A stretch of 64,000 nt of DNA from Ursus arctos (GCF_023065955.2 NW_026622875.1:9836501-9900500), one strand, 5' to 3'. Shown: positions 11,719 through 23,019, counted from the stretch's first letter. Numbers and translations are program-made. The notes: generated from the letters alone by a model not told the origin.

Positions 11719-12287
11719 TGTCTATTTTTACTTTTGGTGACTGTGCTTTTGCTGTCATATCCAAGAAATCATCGTAGAGACCACTGTCAAGATTTTGCCC
11801 CATGTTTTCTTCTAGGAGTTTTATAGTTTCAGCTCTTGCATTTAACTCTGTTATCCATTTGGAGTTAATATTTGTGTATGGTGTGAGATAAGGGTCCAGT
11901 TTTGATGTTTTGGATATGGCTATCTAGTTTTCCCAACACCATTTATTGAAGAGACTGTTCTTTTTCCCATTGTGTATTCTTGGTACCCTTATCAAAGGTC
12001 AGTTGATCATATATGTGTGGGTTTATTTCAGGGCTCTCTCTTGTGTTTTATTGGTCGATATGTCTGTTTTGATTGCTGTAACTTTATAACATATTTTGAA
12101 ATCAGGAGGGGCGATGCCTCCAGATTGTTCTTATTGCTCAAGATTGCTTTGGCTCTTGGGGGTCTTTTGTGGTTCCTTATGAATTTTAGGGTTGTTTTTT
12201 TTCTATTTTGGTAAAAAAAAAATGTCTTTGGGATTTTGATAGAGATTGTATTAAATCTATAGATTGCTTTGAATAGTATGGACATTT

Positions 12288-12518
12288 AAACAATATTAAT
12301 CCTTCTAGGGTGCCTGGGTGGCTCAGTCGGTTAAGTGTCTGCTTTCAGCTCAGGTCATGATCCCGGGGTCCTGAGATTGAGTCCCACATCCCCCCCCCCC
12401 CTGCTCAGCGGGGAGCCTGCTTCTCTCTCTGCCCCTACTCCCTGCTCATGTTCTCTCTCTCTTTCTCAAATAAATAAATAAAATCTTTAAAAAAAAATAA
12501 ACAATATTAATCCTTCTA
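12288..12518 (+). mobile_element. CAN SINE with perfect 20-bp target duplication inside the old L1
   Basis: The body starts GGGTGCCTGGGTGGCTCAGT and ends with AAATAAATAAATAAAATC plus an A tail. The duplication AAACAATATTAATCCTTCTA is exact at 12288-12307 and 12499-12518. An internal run of ten C replaces part of the linker. Confidence 0.97.
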
Positions 12519-12585
12519 AACCAAAACATCGGATGTCTTTCCATTCATTTGTGTTTGCTTTAATTTCTTTCCTCAATTTTATAGA

Positions 12586-12715
12586 TAAAAAAACACTCAG
12601 ACTGAGAGAGGTCACCTTCTTTTTATTTTCTTCTCAAAATTATAACCTAATCAGTGGAAATCAGAGTTTAAATCTTGGCCTTCAGATATTGTGACCACTG
12701 TACATAGATTTTGAT
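12586..12715 (-). repeat. Probable MIR relic
   Basis: The phrase CACTCAGACTGAGAGAGGTC, followed by sequence resembling the reversed MIR core (CAGTGGAAATCAGAGTTTAA), suggests a MIR on the minus strand. It is short and diverged. Confidence 0.5.
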
Positions 12716-14079
12716 GGGAACAGAAAGGAAGAGACCTATCTTAGAGGAAGAGGGAGAGGAACTAGGACGGGACATCTAAACTAAACCTTGAGTTATCTAG
12801 GGACAAAAGAGGAATGATGAAAAAGTCTATGTTGAGGTGTATATTGCCTGTGCAAGAGAGCTAGAAAATTCAAGCTAGGGGAAATGCTTTGAAGTACCCA
12901 TGCCACTCCACAATAAGCAAATTTACCATTCTCCTTTCTAAAGTTGGGATTATGGTTCTTAAAAAAAATAGGATTTAGTCTGTGGCCATTCCTAAGGAAC
13001 AAGGTCAAGGTCCTGACATGTACAAGACGATCAACTGTCCCTCTTCCATATACCATGAAATTGAAGGAGACTGTTCTACATCTGAGCACTTGGGTTTATT
13101 TTAAAAAGAATCTCATTCTGGCAAGTTGGGAAGAGATATAAGCAAGAAGGATTGAAAAATGCAAACTAGAGGGATAAAAGTTGAATATTATGCCTTTTCA
13201 CTGTGGTGTGCTCAGCTTTTACCTCTGAGCAATCACATTCGTTTTGAAACCCCACATGACTGCTAATCTGCAATGATGCAATGGCGTAGGTCCCTTCACC
13301 TTGGAAGAATGAGATGAATCACTTCAACTTTCAAAGCACGTACTTCATTTTTTTCCTTTAAAGTAAAGATGAATTCTTGCCAAAAGCAAGGAAAAATCAT
13401 TAGAGTGTTTAATTTTTCTCTGACAATGTCTGTCACTTATTAGCGTTTTTTGAATGAATTGTCCTTTAATTTTTTTTGATGGGATAAAATGATTTTCTCT
13501 AAGTACTGAATTTGAAATAGTCATGGGAAGAGACAGAGTTAGGGAATGTGAGATGAGAGAGAGACACACAGACTGAGAAAGAGAGAGAGAGATTAAAAGC
13601 AGAATAGATTGTGGGGGAAATAATATACTACCATGGCCTTCTAGAAAAACATTTACCCTTTCTCCTCTTCAGCTACCTTTTAACATTTCAGAATAGAAGT
13701 TTCTGGGGCAGAACCATGGTGAGTTCATACAGGGGTGAGCTGGAGCCTTGGAATCCCCTTTGTTGGTGGGTCAGATTTACAATCTCTGCCCGTCTCTTTA
13801 CAGGCACAATATGCACTTGACAGACATTAGGTAAACGAAAGGAATTTTTAATAATGAAAGAAGAATTAAAAGTATTTTCAGTATGGTCACAGCCCAATTC
13901 CAACAGTATTTAAGATGGACTTGCTGTTGAGGTTACTTTTGTTAACTAGCGTTTCTAGCTTAGTTTACCAACTCTGCTGATAGGGATGCTTCTTGTGCTG
14001 GGCTTTCCTTGGACTCTTTCTGGTTAGCTGAGTTAGCTTGTACCTAGATGAGCAGATCTTGGAGACAGCTTGAAATTTA
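12716..14079. other. Unannotated intergenic sequence
   Basis: No gene or clear repeat was recognised. A GA-rich simple patch lies at about 13555-13595. Confidence 0.45.
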
Positions 14080-14340
14080 TGTGATGTGGTCTAGTACTCA
14101 GAGCGTGGCACTAAGTGTCTTAAGATCTGGGGTCAAGTTTGGTTCAGGTCCTCACCTAGTGGCTGACCATTGGAGTCACTTCTGCATCTGGAGTACCAGA
14201 TCTACTTCTGCAGAATGGGGGTACCAGATCTACTCTGTTTATTCGGCACAGGCAGCTATGGTAATGGTCAAATGAAACTGTTACATGTGAAATAGCTTTG
14301 ACAAGTACAAAGAACTCCACAAATGTAACAGAAGGCCATT
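14080..14340 (+). repeat. Probable MIR relic
   Basis: AGAGCGTGGCACTAAGTGTC, then a diverged TCAAGTTTGGTTCAGGTCC and the 3' part with AATGGTCAAATGAAACTGTT, follows the order of MIR. It contains a short local repeat of GTACCAGATCTACT at about 14196 and 14221. No coding meaning. Confidence 0.5.
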
Positions 14341-14769
14341 ACTAAAGAGAAAATTGCTTAGTTGGAAGTCTGGATGCTTGTGCCAGCCTGGGGAAGGACT
14401 TAGTTAATGCAATACTTTCTTATTCTTGTAAGGGGTGCTATGAAGAGGACACTGGGTTTGTTGCCAAGTGTTCTAGTATTTTGCTTGCAGACTGTGCCAG
14501 AAAGGAGTATAACCTGTGGGAGGGCACCCTGATGAGGTGTAATGCATGTTGGTCCTGCTTCAGAGAGACAAAACTGGACCCCAGGGGAAGGTCTGGTATT
14601 CATCTAACGAGGGAACTATCTAAACTCTGGAGAAGTTTCCTGTGAATGAGATCTGCATCCTTGTCCCTATCAGCTCTGCTACAGATGTCACAAGTGTCTT
14701 GGGGTGGGGCAGAGGGGAAGAGAGTGGGTCACTTTGACAAACATCGCACATGCAGTTGAGGATTATAAT
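14341..14769. other. Unannotated intergenic sequence
   Basis: Nothing recognised. Short ORFs without motifs. Confidence 0.4.
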
Positions 14770-15260
14770 CTGCTGTTTTTCATTATTTTTTCAAACAGCA
14801 TTTATTGAGCACCTGCTCTGTGCTAGGCCATGTATTAGAAGCTTGAAGGATTAAGAGAGGCAGATGTGATTGGTATAAGGTTCCTGCCATTAGGATGCTT
14901 ACCAGGTGGGGAGACGGACATGGAAAGAGCCCAGCGGTACAACCGTGTGATGCTGTCCAAGCACAGGCAAGAAAGTGGTTAATTCTGCTCAGGACAGAGT
15001 GAGGAAAGACTCCACAGACTTCACTGAACTGGGTCTTCGGGAATCAGTATGGACTACCAAAGATGACAAGGAGGGAAAAGTCTTCCTAGTTGGAGGAAAC
15101 AGCATGTTCAAAAGACTGAAGGGAGTGAATAAATGTGGTGTGATTGTTGGGCGTGTGAGTATGGGGATGAGTGGAGAACAGTGATGAGAGATGATGTTAG
15201 GAGTGTAGAAAGATGCCAGATCATGAAGGCCCTATTTATCTGGCTAATAGACCAAGGGTT
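14770..15260 (+). repeat. Ancient interspersed repeat, family not assigned
   Basis: It opens with GCATTTATTGAGCACCTGCT and TGTGCTAGGCCATG and ends with GATGCCAGATCATGAAGGCC. These are phrases of a widely dispersed ancient mammalian repeat. A second, inverted-phase fragment of similar character occurs at 41885-42175. I do not assign a family name. Confidence 0.55.
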
Positions 15261-16053
15261 CATAATAATAATCTTGGGTTCCCGTTCTATGATATTCTCC
15301 AAGATCCATGAAGATAACTTTCTCTGTCAGTAGAGTGGAACTCAGCAGTTGTTCTCAAGGTGGGGAATAAAGAAGGGTTCAAGTGTTTTAAACTCCTCTA
15401 GGGTTCATAGAAGAAAGAGTAGATAAGCTTGACAAAGTACCCCCAGAGATTCTCAATGGCCCCTAAAGGAAGTCACAGGACCAATTTGGGATGAGAAGGG
15501 CTGGGTAGAGCTGGGGACACGGGTCTCTTCAGTCAGTATTGAACAGTGTTGCTGCCTCACTCTGATTCTCAGGGCCAGATGCACCTGGAACATGGAGACA
15601 GCTCTCACAAAAGCCCGGGCTTGAAGTAGAACATCCTGGCACATCTGCGCTAGAATGCTTCTACATAAAGTCTTTAAGGCTGACCTTCTGAGATGCCTAC
15701 AGAATTGCAGAGAAGCCTGATACCTTTTAACCTTCTGCAGTAAGCTTGAAGCCTTTGATTTTCTCCTTAAGGAGTCTGAGGAGCTGGAACAAGATGAAGA
15801 ATGTTCTTCCATCGGCTGGCAATTCAGCATATGCAGGCCCCTCGTGTACTGAACCATCTTCTGCCTTCATCTCATAGGTACCTATCATTTTAGATGCCAT
15901 TGATTTTATTACTACAGTTATTAACATGAAACCATCTAGCAAACCAGACACCATTTTCTCGTCTATATGTACTAACTGTTGTAGTTGTGTTATTATCATT
16001 GCTTCCAGTACTTACAGCCATAACTACCAGCCATAACTACCATTAACAGGACT
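15261..16053 (-). other. Unassigned region with two overlapping minus-strand ORFs
   Basis: ORFs of 134 codons (15453-15857) and 90 codons (15727-15999) overlap in different frames on the minus strand. The 90-codon ORF contains LPADGRTFFILFQLLRLLKE and the longer one contains FVRAVSMFQVHLALRIRV. I do not recognise either as a known family, and no splice-site pair or conserved motif was evident. It might be an eroded retrocopy or chance. Nothing here supports a functional gene. Confidence 0.25.
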
Positions 16054-16054
16054 T

Positions 16055-16265
16055 CCTTGATCAAAGAATTCTTTGAAAGATTTCATTTATCTATTTGACA
16101 GAGAGAGAGAGAGCACAAGTACGGGAAGCAGTCGGCAGAGGGAAAGGGAGAAGCAGGCAGAGAGCCCGATGTGGGGCTCGATCCCAGGACCCTGGGATCA
16201 TGACCTGAGCCAAAGGCAGATGCTCAACCAAGACTGAGCCTCCCAGGTGCGCCTCCTTGACCAAA
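16055..16265 (-). mobile_element. CAN SINE, minus strand
   Basis: Reversed SINE: AGATTTCATTTATCTATTTG at the tail side, GGGGCTCGATCCCAGGACCC in the body and the head ending in CCCAGGTGCGCC. Target duplication CCTTGATCAAA (16055-16065) versus CCTTGACCAAA (16255-16265), one mismatch. Confidence 0.94.
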
Positions 16266-16631
16266 TTTCATATGAATATTTATTTTGATTCTTTGAAATT
16301 CCTTAAAGACTTACTCTAATTTTACCCAGATTCAGAATAATTTTGCTTATGATAACATATTATTCAGGAGCCAAATTATCCCTTTGGTTATATAGAAATA
16401 ATATGAGCAATATCATCTGTTGGATCTTCAGAATATATTGTGTGTGTATCATATAATTACCATAGAAATAACATAGAAATGTGCATACTTCATATTTTCT
16501 ACAATAATTATTGCTTGCCTAACATGGGTAAAATTGTTCAGTTGACTAGATACCTTACATAGAAGACAAATTAAACGATGGCCAGATATACTGTAAGCCT
16601 TAGGCTTTATTTTCCTATTTATAGTTGTTGG
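16266..16631. other. AT-rich intergenic sequence
   Basis: No gene or repeat recognised. Confidence 0.4.
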
Positions 16632-16923
16632 GTGTGATGGTTACTTTTTTTTTTTAATTTTTTTATTATGTTAGTCACCATACAGTACATCCCTGGTTTT
16701 TGATGTAAAGTTCGATGATTCATTAGTTGCGTATAACACCCAGTGCACCATGCAATACGTGCCCTCCTTACTACCCATCACCAGCCTATCCCATTCCCCC
16801 ACCCCCCTCCCCTCTGAAGCCCTCAGTTTGTTTCTCAGGGTCCGTAGTCTCTCATGCTTCATTCCCCCTTCTGATTACCCCCCCTTCTTTATCCCTATCT
16901 TCCCCTACCGATCTTCCTAGTTC

Positions 16924-19900
16924 TTATGTTCCATAGATGAGAGAAATCATATGGTAGTTGTCTTTCTCTGCTTGACTTATTTCACTTAGCATTCTCTCCT
17001 CCAGTGCCGTCCATGTTGCAGCAAATGTTGAGAACTCGTTCTTTCTGATAGCTGAGTAATATTCCATTGTACATATGGACCACAACTTCTTAATCCAGTC
17101 ATCTGTTGAAGGGCATCTCGGTTCCTTCCACGATTTAGCTATTGTGGACAATGCTGCTATGAACATTGGGGTGCATATGACCCTTCTCTTCACTACGTCT
17201 GTCTTTTTGGGGCAAATACTCAGTAGTGCAATGGCTGGATCATAGGGTAGCTCAATTTTTAACTTTTTAAGGGACCTCCACACTGTTTTCCAGAGTGGCT
17301 GTACCAACTTGCATTCCCACCAACAATGTAGGAGAGATCCCCTTTCTCCACATCCTCTCCAGCAATTGTTATTCCTTGCCTTGTCAATTTTTGCCATTCT
17401 AACTGGCGTAGGGGGGTATCTTAGTGTGGTTTTGATTTGAATTTCCCTGATGGCTAATGATTCTGAACATTTTTTTTAATGTGTCTGTTAGCCATTTGTA
17501 TGTCATCATTGGAAAAGTGTCTGTTCATATCTTCTGCCCATTTTATGATTTGTTTATTTGTTTCTCATGTATTGAGTTTGAGAAGTTCTTTGTAGATCTT
17601 GGATACCAGTCTTTTATCTGTAGTATCATTTGCAAATATATTCTCCCATTCCGTGGGCTGCCTCTTAGTTTTTTTGACTGTTTCCTTGGCTGTGCAGAAG
17701 CTTTTTATCTTGATGAAGTCCCACAAGTTCATTTTATCTTTTGTTTCTCTTGCCTTTGGAGATGTGTCATGAAAAAGGTTGCTTTGGCCAATGTCGTAGA
17801 GGTTGCTGCCTATGTTCTCCTCTAGGATTTTGATGGATTCCTGTCTCACATCGAGGTCTTTCATCCATTTGGAGTTTATCTTTGTGTATGGTGTGAGAGA
17901 GTGATCAAGTTTCATTCTTTTGCATGTAGCTGTCCAATTTTCCCAGCACCATTTATTGAAGAGACTATCTTTTTTCCACTGGATGTTTTTCCTGCTTTAT
18001 CAAAGATTAGTCACCCAAAGAGCCGAGGGTCCATTTCTGGGTTCTCTATTCTGTTCTGTTGGTCTATGTGTCTGTTTTTGTGCCAGTACCATGCTGTCTT
18101 TGTGATCACAGCTTTGTAGTACAGCTCGAAATCCAGCATTGTGATGCCCCCAGCTTTGTTTTTCCTTTTCAACTGTTCCTTGGCGATTTGGGGCCTTTTC
18201 TGGTTCCATACAAATTTAAGGACTATTTGTTCCAGTTCTTTGAAAAATGTCCTCGGTATTTTGATCAGGATAGCATTGGAAGTGTTGATTGCTCTGGGTA
18301 GCATTGACATTTTAATTATGTTAATTTTTCTGATCCATGAGCATGGAATATTTTTCCATCTTTTTGTGTCTTCCTCAATGTCTTTCAAGAGTGATTTATA
18401 GTTTCTAGAATATAGGTCCTTTACATCTCTGGTTAAGTTAATTGCAAGGTAACGTATCGTTTTTGGTGCTATTGTAAATGGGATGGATTCCCTAATTTCT
18501 CTTTCTTCGGTCTCGTTATTCATGTACAGAAATGCAACTGATTTCTGAGCATTGATTTTGTATCCCGCCACATTACTGAATTGCTCTATAACTTCTAATA
18601 GTTTGGGCGTGGATTCTTTTGGGTTTTCCATATAGAGTATCATGTCATCTGCGAAGAGAGACATTTTGACTTCTTCTTTGCCGATTTGGATACATTTTAT
18701 CCCTTTTTGTGGTCTGATTGCTGTTGCAAGGACTTCTAGTACTATGTTGAATAATAGTGGTGAGAGTGGGCATCCTTGTCGTGTTCCTGATCTTAAGGGA
18801 AAGGCTTCCAGCTTTTCCCCATTGAGAATGATATTTGCTATAGGCTTTTCATAGATGGTTTTTATGAGATTCAGGAATGTACCCTCTATCCCCTACACTC
18901 TGAAGTGTTTTAATCAGGAAAGGATACTGTATTTTGTCAAATGCTTTTTCTGCATCTATTGAGAGAATCATATGATTTTTGAATTTTTCTTTCTGGATAT
19001 AATCTATGACACTGATTGATTTGTGAATGTTGAACCACACTTGCATCCCAGGGATGAATCCCACTTGGTCATGATGAATAATCCTTTTAATGTACTGTTG
19101 GATTCTATTAGCCAGGATCTTGTTGAGGATTTTGGAGTTCCATATTTATTAGGGAAATTGGTCTGTAATTCTCCTTTTTGATGGGGTCTTTGCCTGGTTT
19201 GGGGATCAAGGTAATATTGGCCTCATAGAATGAGTTTGGTAGCTTTCCTTCTGTTTCTATTTTTTGAAATAGCTTTAGGAGAATAGGTATTATTTCTTCT
19301 TTGAATGTTTGGTTGAATTCCTCAGGAAAACCATCCGGGCCTGGAGTTTTGTTTTTTGGAAGGTTGTTTATCACTGTTTCAATCTCTTCATAATTAATTG
19401 GCCTGTTTAAAAAATCAATTTCTTCCTGTTTCAGTCTTGGTAGTTTATAGGTTTCCAGGAAGGCCTCCATCTCTTCCAGATTGCTTAATTTATTGGCATA
19501 AAGCTGTTGGTAAAAGTTTCTAATAATCCTTCCAATTTCATTGGTGTTGGTTGTGACCTCTCCTTTTTCATTCATAATTTTATTAATTTGGGTCCTTTCT
19601 CTATTCTTTTGGATAAGTCTTGCCAGTGGTCTGTCAATTTTATTGGTTCTCTCAAAGAACCAGCTTCTAGTTCTGTTGATCTGCTCTACTGTACTCCTGG
19701 TTTCCAATTCATTGATTTCTGCTTTAATCTTGGTCAACTGCTTCCTTGTGCATGGATTAGGCCTGTCCCTCTGTTGTTGTTCCAGCTTCTTGAGGTGAGA
19801 ATATAAAAACTGCATTTTAGATTTTTCTATTCTTTGGAGTGAGGCTTGGATGGCTATGTATTTCCCCCTTAGGACTGCCTTTGCAGTATCCCATAGGTTT

Positions 19901-20754
19901 TGGACTGTTGTGTTTTCATTCTCATTGGTCTCCATAAATTGTTTAAATTGATTTTTGATTTCCTGGTTTATCGAATCATTCCTGAGCAGGATGGTTCTTA
20001 GTCTCCAAGTGTTTGAGTTTCTCCCAAATATTTCCTTGTGGTTGAGTCCCAATTTCAAAGCGTTGTGGTCCGAGAATATGCAGGGAATAATTTCAGTCTT
20101 TTGGTATCGGTTGAGACCTGTTTTGTGACCCAGAACATGGTCTATTCTTGACAATGTTCCATGGGCATTAGAATAGAATGAGTATTCTTTGGTTCTGGGG
20201 TGTAGTGTTCTATATATATCTATGAGGTCCAACTCATCAAGTATGGCATTCAAAGCCCTTGTTTCTTTGTCAATTTTCTGCATGGGTGCTCTGTCTATTG
20301 CTGATAGTGGAATGTTGAGGTCCCCTACTATTAATATATTTTTATCTATTTGTCTCTTTATTGTGGTTAAGAGTTGGCTTGTGTATCTTGCTGCTCCCCT
20401 GTTGGGGGCATATATATTTATAATTGTCATATCCACTTGTTGGATACATACTTTAAGAATAATATAGTGCCCTTCTGTGTCTCTAACTATAGTCTTTAGT
20501 TTAAAATCCAATCTGTTTGATATGAGAATTGCTACCCCAGCTTTCTTTTGAGGTCCATTGGCATGAAAGATGGTGTTCCATCCCTTTACTTTCAGTCTGA
20601 ATGTATCTTTAGGTTCAAAATGAGTCTCTTGTAGACAGCAAATAGATGGGTCTTTTCTTTTTATCCAATCTGCAACCCTGTGGTGTTTTATGGGAGCATT
20701 TAGGCCATTTACATTGAGACTGATTATTAAGAGATATGATTTTAATGATGCCAT
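16924..20754 (-). pseudogene. L1 ORF2 (endonuclease/reverse transcriptase), frame-broken
   Basis: ORF2p nicks target DNA and reverse-transcribes L1 RNA. The span of 3831 bp equals about 1276 codons, the usual family length. The first 548 codons are open (20754-19108): an N-terminal EEP endonuclease with [10 protein letters not shown] and CLQETHF motifs and a D-H end (SDHNALKLG), then the start of the RT domain (LIPKPGKDP). A one-base indel near 19140 throws the frame. The RT continues in another frame at 18849-19064 ([10 protein letters not shown]), then a further indel in the C-rich stretch at about 18885-18895. The FADD catalytic motif is intact in the 18011-18664 frame. An in-frame TGA then stops at about 18011. 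C-terminal Cys-rich pieces are at 17565-17915 and 16924-17397 ([12 protein letters not shown]). At least three lesions. Confidence 0.95.
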
Positions 20755-20826
20755 GTTGCCAGTAAAGTCTTTGTTTCTGTAGATTGTGACTTTCTGTTCT
20801 GTATCACTCTTGGGGCCTTTTTACTT

Positions 20827-21729
20827 TTATAGAACCCCCCTTAATATCTCCTGTAGGGCTGGTTTCGTGGTTACGAAATTGGTCAATGGCGATTCTGGAA
20901 GGTCTTTATTTCTCCATCCATTCTGAATGACAGCCTTGCTGGATAAAGGATCCTTGGCTGCATGTTTTTCTCTGAAAGAGCTTTAAAAAATGCCCCCCCC
21001 CCAACCCTTTCTTTCATTCCAGGTCTGTGTAGAGAGGTCTGACGTAATTCTGATACCTTTGCCTTGGTACGTGAGAAATTTCTTTGCCCTGGCCACTTTC
21101 AATACTGTATCCTTGGATCTAATATTTGCGAATTGCACTATGACGTGACGTGGTGTAGGTTTGTTGTGGTTGAGCTTGGGAGGGGTCCTCTCTGCCTCTG
21201 GGACATGAGTGCTTGTTTCCCTTGCTAGATTGGGGAAGTTTTCAGCTACAATTTGTTCAAATATCTCTTCTAGACCTCTGTTTTTCTCCACCCACTCGGG
21301 GTTGCCGATGATTCTGACATTGGAACGTTTCATTGAGTCAGTAATCTCCCGTAACCTACATTCCTGAGCGTGGATTTTTTTGAGTCCAGATTCTATTTTA
21401 GCTTTGTCTTCTACTAACCCATCCTCCAATTTGCTGATACGTTCTTCTGCCTCATTCACCCTGGCCGTCAGAGCCTCTAGTTTTGACTGCATTTGGCTCA
21501 CAGAATTTTTAATTTCTGCCAGATTCACTCTCATTTCCGCCCTTAGAGATTCTATATTCTCATTAACATTTTCGTTAATACTTTTTTCAAGTCTACACAT
21601 CATCTTGACCATTGTTACTCTGAATTCCATTTCTGATAATTTGGTTATATCCATATCCATTAGTTCCGTGGCAGAGGCCACAGACTCATTATCTTTTCTT
21701 TGCTGGGGGGGATTTCTCCTCCTCCTCAT
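20827..21729 (-). pseudogene. L1 ORF1 (RNA-binding chaperone), frame-broken
   Basis: ORF1p coats L1 RNA in the retrotransposition particle. The start at 21729 is chosen because the Met is followed by basic residues and the spacing to ORF2 is normal. Codons 1-248 (to 20983) are open: a coiled-coil-like segment (KMMCRLEKSINENVNENIES and heptads to about residue 110), an RRM-like region (RSNVRIIGNPE) and a C-terminal domain start (HVIVQFANIRSKDTVLKVAR). Frame is lost at a C-run near 20993-21001. A second indel near 20880 precedes the terminal stop at 20827-20829. Full span about 300 codons, close to family length. Confidence 0.93.
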
Positions 21730-22379
21730 TCTGATGAGGAGAGGTTGCAGGGTTGTCCAGAGCCCAAATTATTGACTGGGACCCAGGCCGTGTGCCCTTG
21801 TTTTATAGGGATCTTAGGGATGTAAGCTTCTTGATTTTTCAGCCTGCTTTCTGGGGGAGGGGCCTGCCGCGCTGATACTCAGGCAACCCTGTTTGGGAAG
21901 AGTCTCCATGTCCCCTGCGAGGGGGGATGGGGATGGGCACCCTGTGAGCCAGTATTTCCAGGCTTCTGTTCTCTGGCGGCTTCCCTGGCGGTTTGCTGTG
22001 CCTCTTCTGAGAGTCAGAGCAGCAGTGGCCAAATCTCAGCTTCTGTCTCAGAACAGAGGGATCGCGGGCTGTTCTCCACTGATGATCTGGCCACTTTAAC
22101 TCTGTTTCTGTTGGTGCTGCTCAACCCTGCAGTGTCCCAGGATGTGCGCCCCACACCCGGTGTCCTAGCCCTCACTTCCAGGGCCGGCGGGTCTCTGTCC
22201 TTTGTGTTTCTAACACCGCCAGCCGCCCCGCGCGCTCCGGAGCTCCGGCCTTCAGTCTAGTCGCACGTGCTCCCAGGCTCACGGTCTCAGTCCGCTCTCT
22301 TGCAGGTGCCGGTCCACTTGAAGATTTGTAAAGGCATGTTTATAAATGTGGCTTTGCTCAGGAAATTACCGTCTTGAAT
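21730..22379 (-). promoter_or_regulatory. L1 5' UTR with internal promoter region
   Basis: About 650 bp upstream of ORF1 on the minus strand. The distal part (about 22130-22315) is GC-rich with several CpGs, including CCGCCCCGCGCGCTCCGG. By analogy with other L1s this is where the internal pol II promoter should lie. The outermost 55 bp (about 22325-22379) is AT-richer and could be the true 5' end or extra upstream sequence. No specific factor site is claimed. Confidence 0.75.
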
Positions 22380-22671
22380 GTGTGATGGTTACTTTTTGTG
22401 TCAACTTGCCTGAGCTATAGTATCCAGTTATTTAATCAAACACTGATTCAAGTGTTGCAGTGAAGGTATTTCGTAGATGTGGTTAATATCTACAATCAGT
22501 TGACCTTAAGTAAAGGTTAACCTTGATACTGGGGGTAGGCCTTATCCAATCAGTTGAAAAGCCTAAAGAGCAAAAACTGAGGTTTCCTGTAGAAGCAACT
22601 TTGCTTCAAGACTGCAGCATTAAGTTATGCCTGAGTTTCCAGCCTGTCAGACTGCCCTACAAATTTCAGAT
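22380..22671 (+). repeat. LTR-like repeat relic between L1 and NUMT
   Basis: It starts GTGTGATGGTTACTTTTTGT and includes TATCCAATCAGTTGAAAAGC, GAGCAAAAACTGAGGTTTCC and CTGAGTTTCCAGCCTGTCAG. It shares its head with the relic at 450-940. Its very first bases form the L1 target duplication. The family's usual 3' end with a poly(A) signal is absent because mitochondrial sequence begins at about 22672. Confidence 0.65.
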
Positions 22672-23019
22672 TTTTCTCATTTCCACTATGTCCTGTCTAT
22701 AGGAGTGTGTGGCTTTGTATACTGATTCCCATTATTTTCAGGATATTCATCATGCTACATGAGCCAAAAGCCCACCTTACAATAATATTCCTGGGCAGTT
22801 AATTTAACTCCCTCTCCCCAAACAGTCTCAGTCTTTCTACTTTGCTATAATGGTGCTCAGACTTACAAAGCATGAAACGTTGTCTCATCTACAGGATCAT
22901 TTATTTCACTAAAAATAGTAATCCTAATAGTTAGCAACTAGAGACGCATTTGCCTGAGACAAGAAGTGTGCCCTCCATCATATCAAACACTTGAAGAACC
23001 AATTTTTATAAAAGCTTAG
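22672..23019 (+). pseudogene. MT-CO1: NUMT: 3' portion of COX1
   Basis: This corresponds to roughly the last quarter of cytochrome c oxidase subunit I, the catalytic subunit of respiratory complex IV. The left edge TTTCCACTATGTCCTGTCTA encodes the conserved HYVLS helix segment. A deletion of roughly 20 bp follows near 22705. The match continues through ACAGGATCATTTATTTCACT and ends near the stop at 23017-23019 after ACTTGAAGAACCAA. Non-functional. Confidence 0.9.

Larger units (their letters stand above)
9965..12585 (-). mobile_element. Old L1 (L1M-like), minus strand, 3' half, multiply interrupted
   Basis: The plus strand shows the 3' UTR in reverse from about 9965 (CAGCTTTATTGAGGTGTAAT), then ORF2 running backwards to about 12585. 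ORF2 remnants include 10748-10954, with the L1 C-terminal phrase FLKKLNIELPYD, and 12028-12285, with the RT-thumb-like [10 protein letters not shown]. Frames are broken repeatedly. It is interrupted by SINEs at 10509-10729 and 12308-12498 and by a non-L1 block at about 11358-11718. RT-domain sequence upstream of 12585 is missing, so the copy is 5'-truncated. Confidence 0.85.
16632..22397 (-). mobile_element. Full-length LINE-1, minus strand, with perfect 18-bp target duplication
   Basis: The element occupies about 16650-22379 (5.73 kb). On the minus strand it has a 5' UTR (about 21730-22379), ORF1 (20827-21729), a 72-bp spacer, ORF2 (16924-20754), a 3' UTR and a poly(A) tail, seen as T at 16645-16658. 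It is flanked by GTGTGATGGTTACTTTTT at 16632-16649 and 22380-22397; the left copy merges into the T-run. Complete length plus an exact duplication mark a recent target-primed insertion. Both ORFs carry disabling lesions, so autonomous activity is not expected. The 3' UTR matches the lineage-specific carnivore L1 also seen at 39787-39977. Confidence 0.96.

Noticed and set aside
19507..19806. Hydrophobic plus-strand ORFs (also 18059-18401 and 20189-20467)
   Set aside because: They are antisense shadows of L1 ORF2; hydrophobicity arises from reversed Lys/Asn-rich codons.
21380..21775. 131-codon plus-strand ORF
   Set aside because: Antisense of L1 ORF1 coiled coil.
22130..22315. Host CpG island/promoter
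   Set aside because: The GC-rich patch falls inside the L1 5' UTR.
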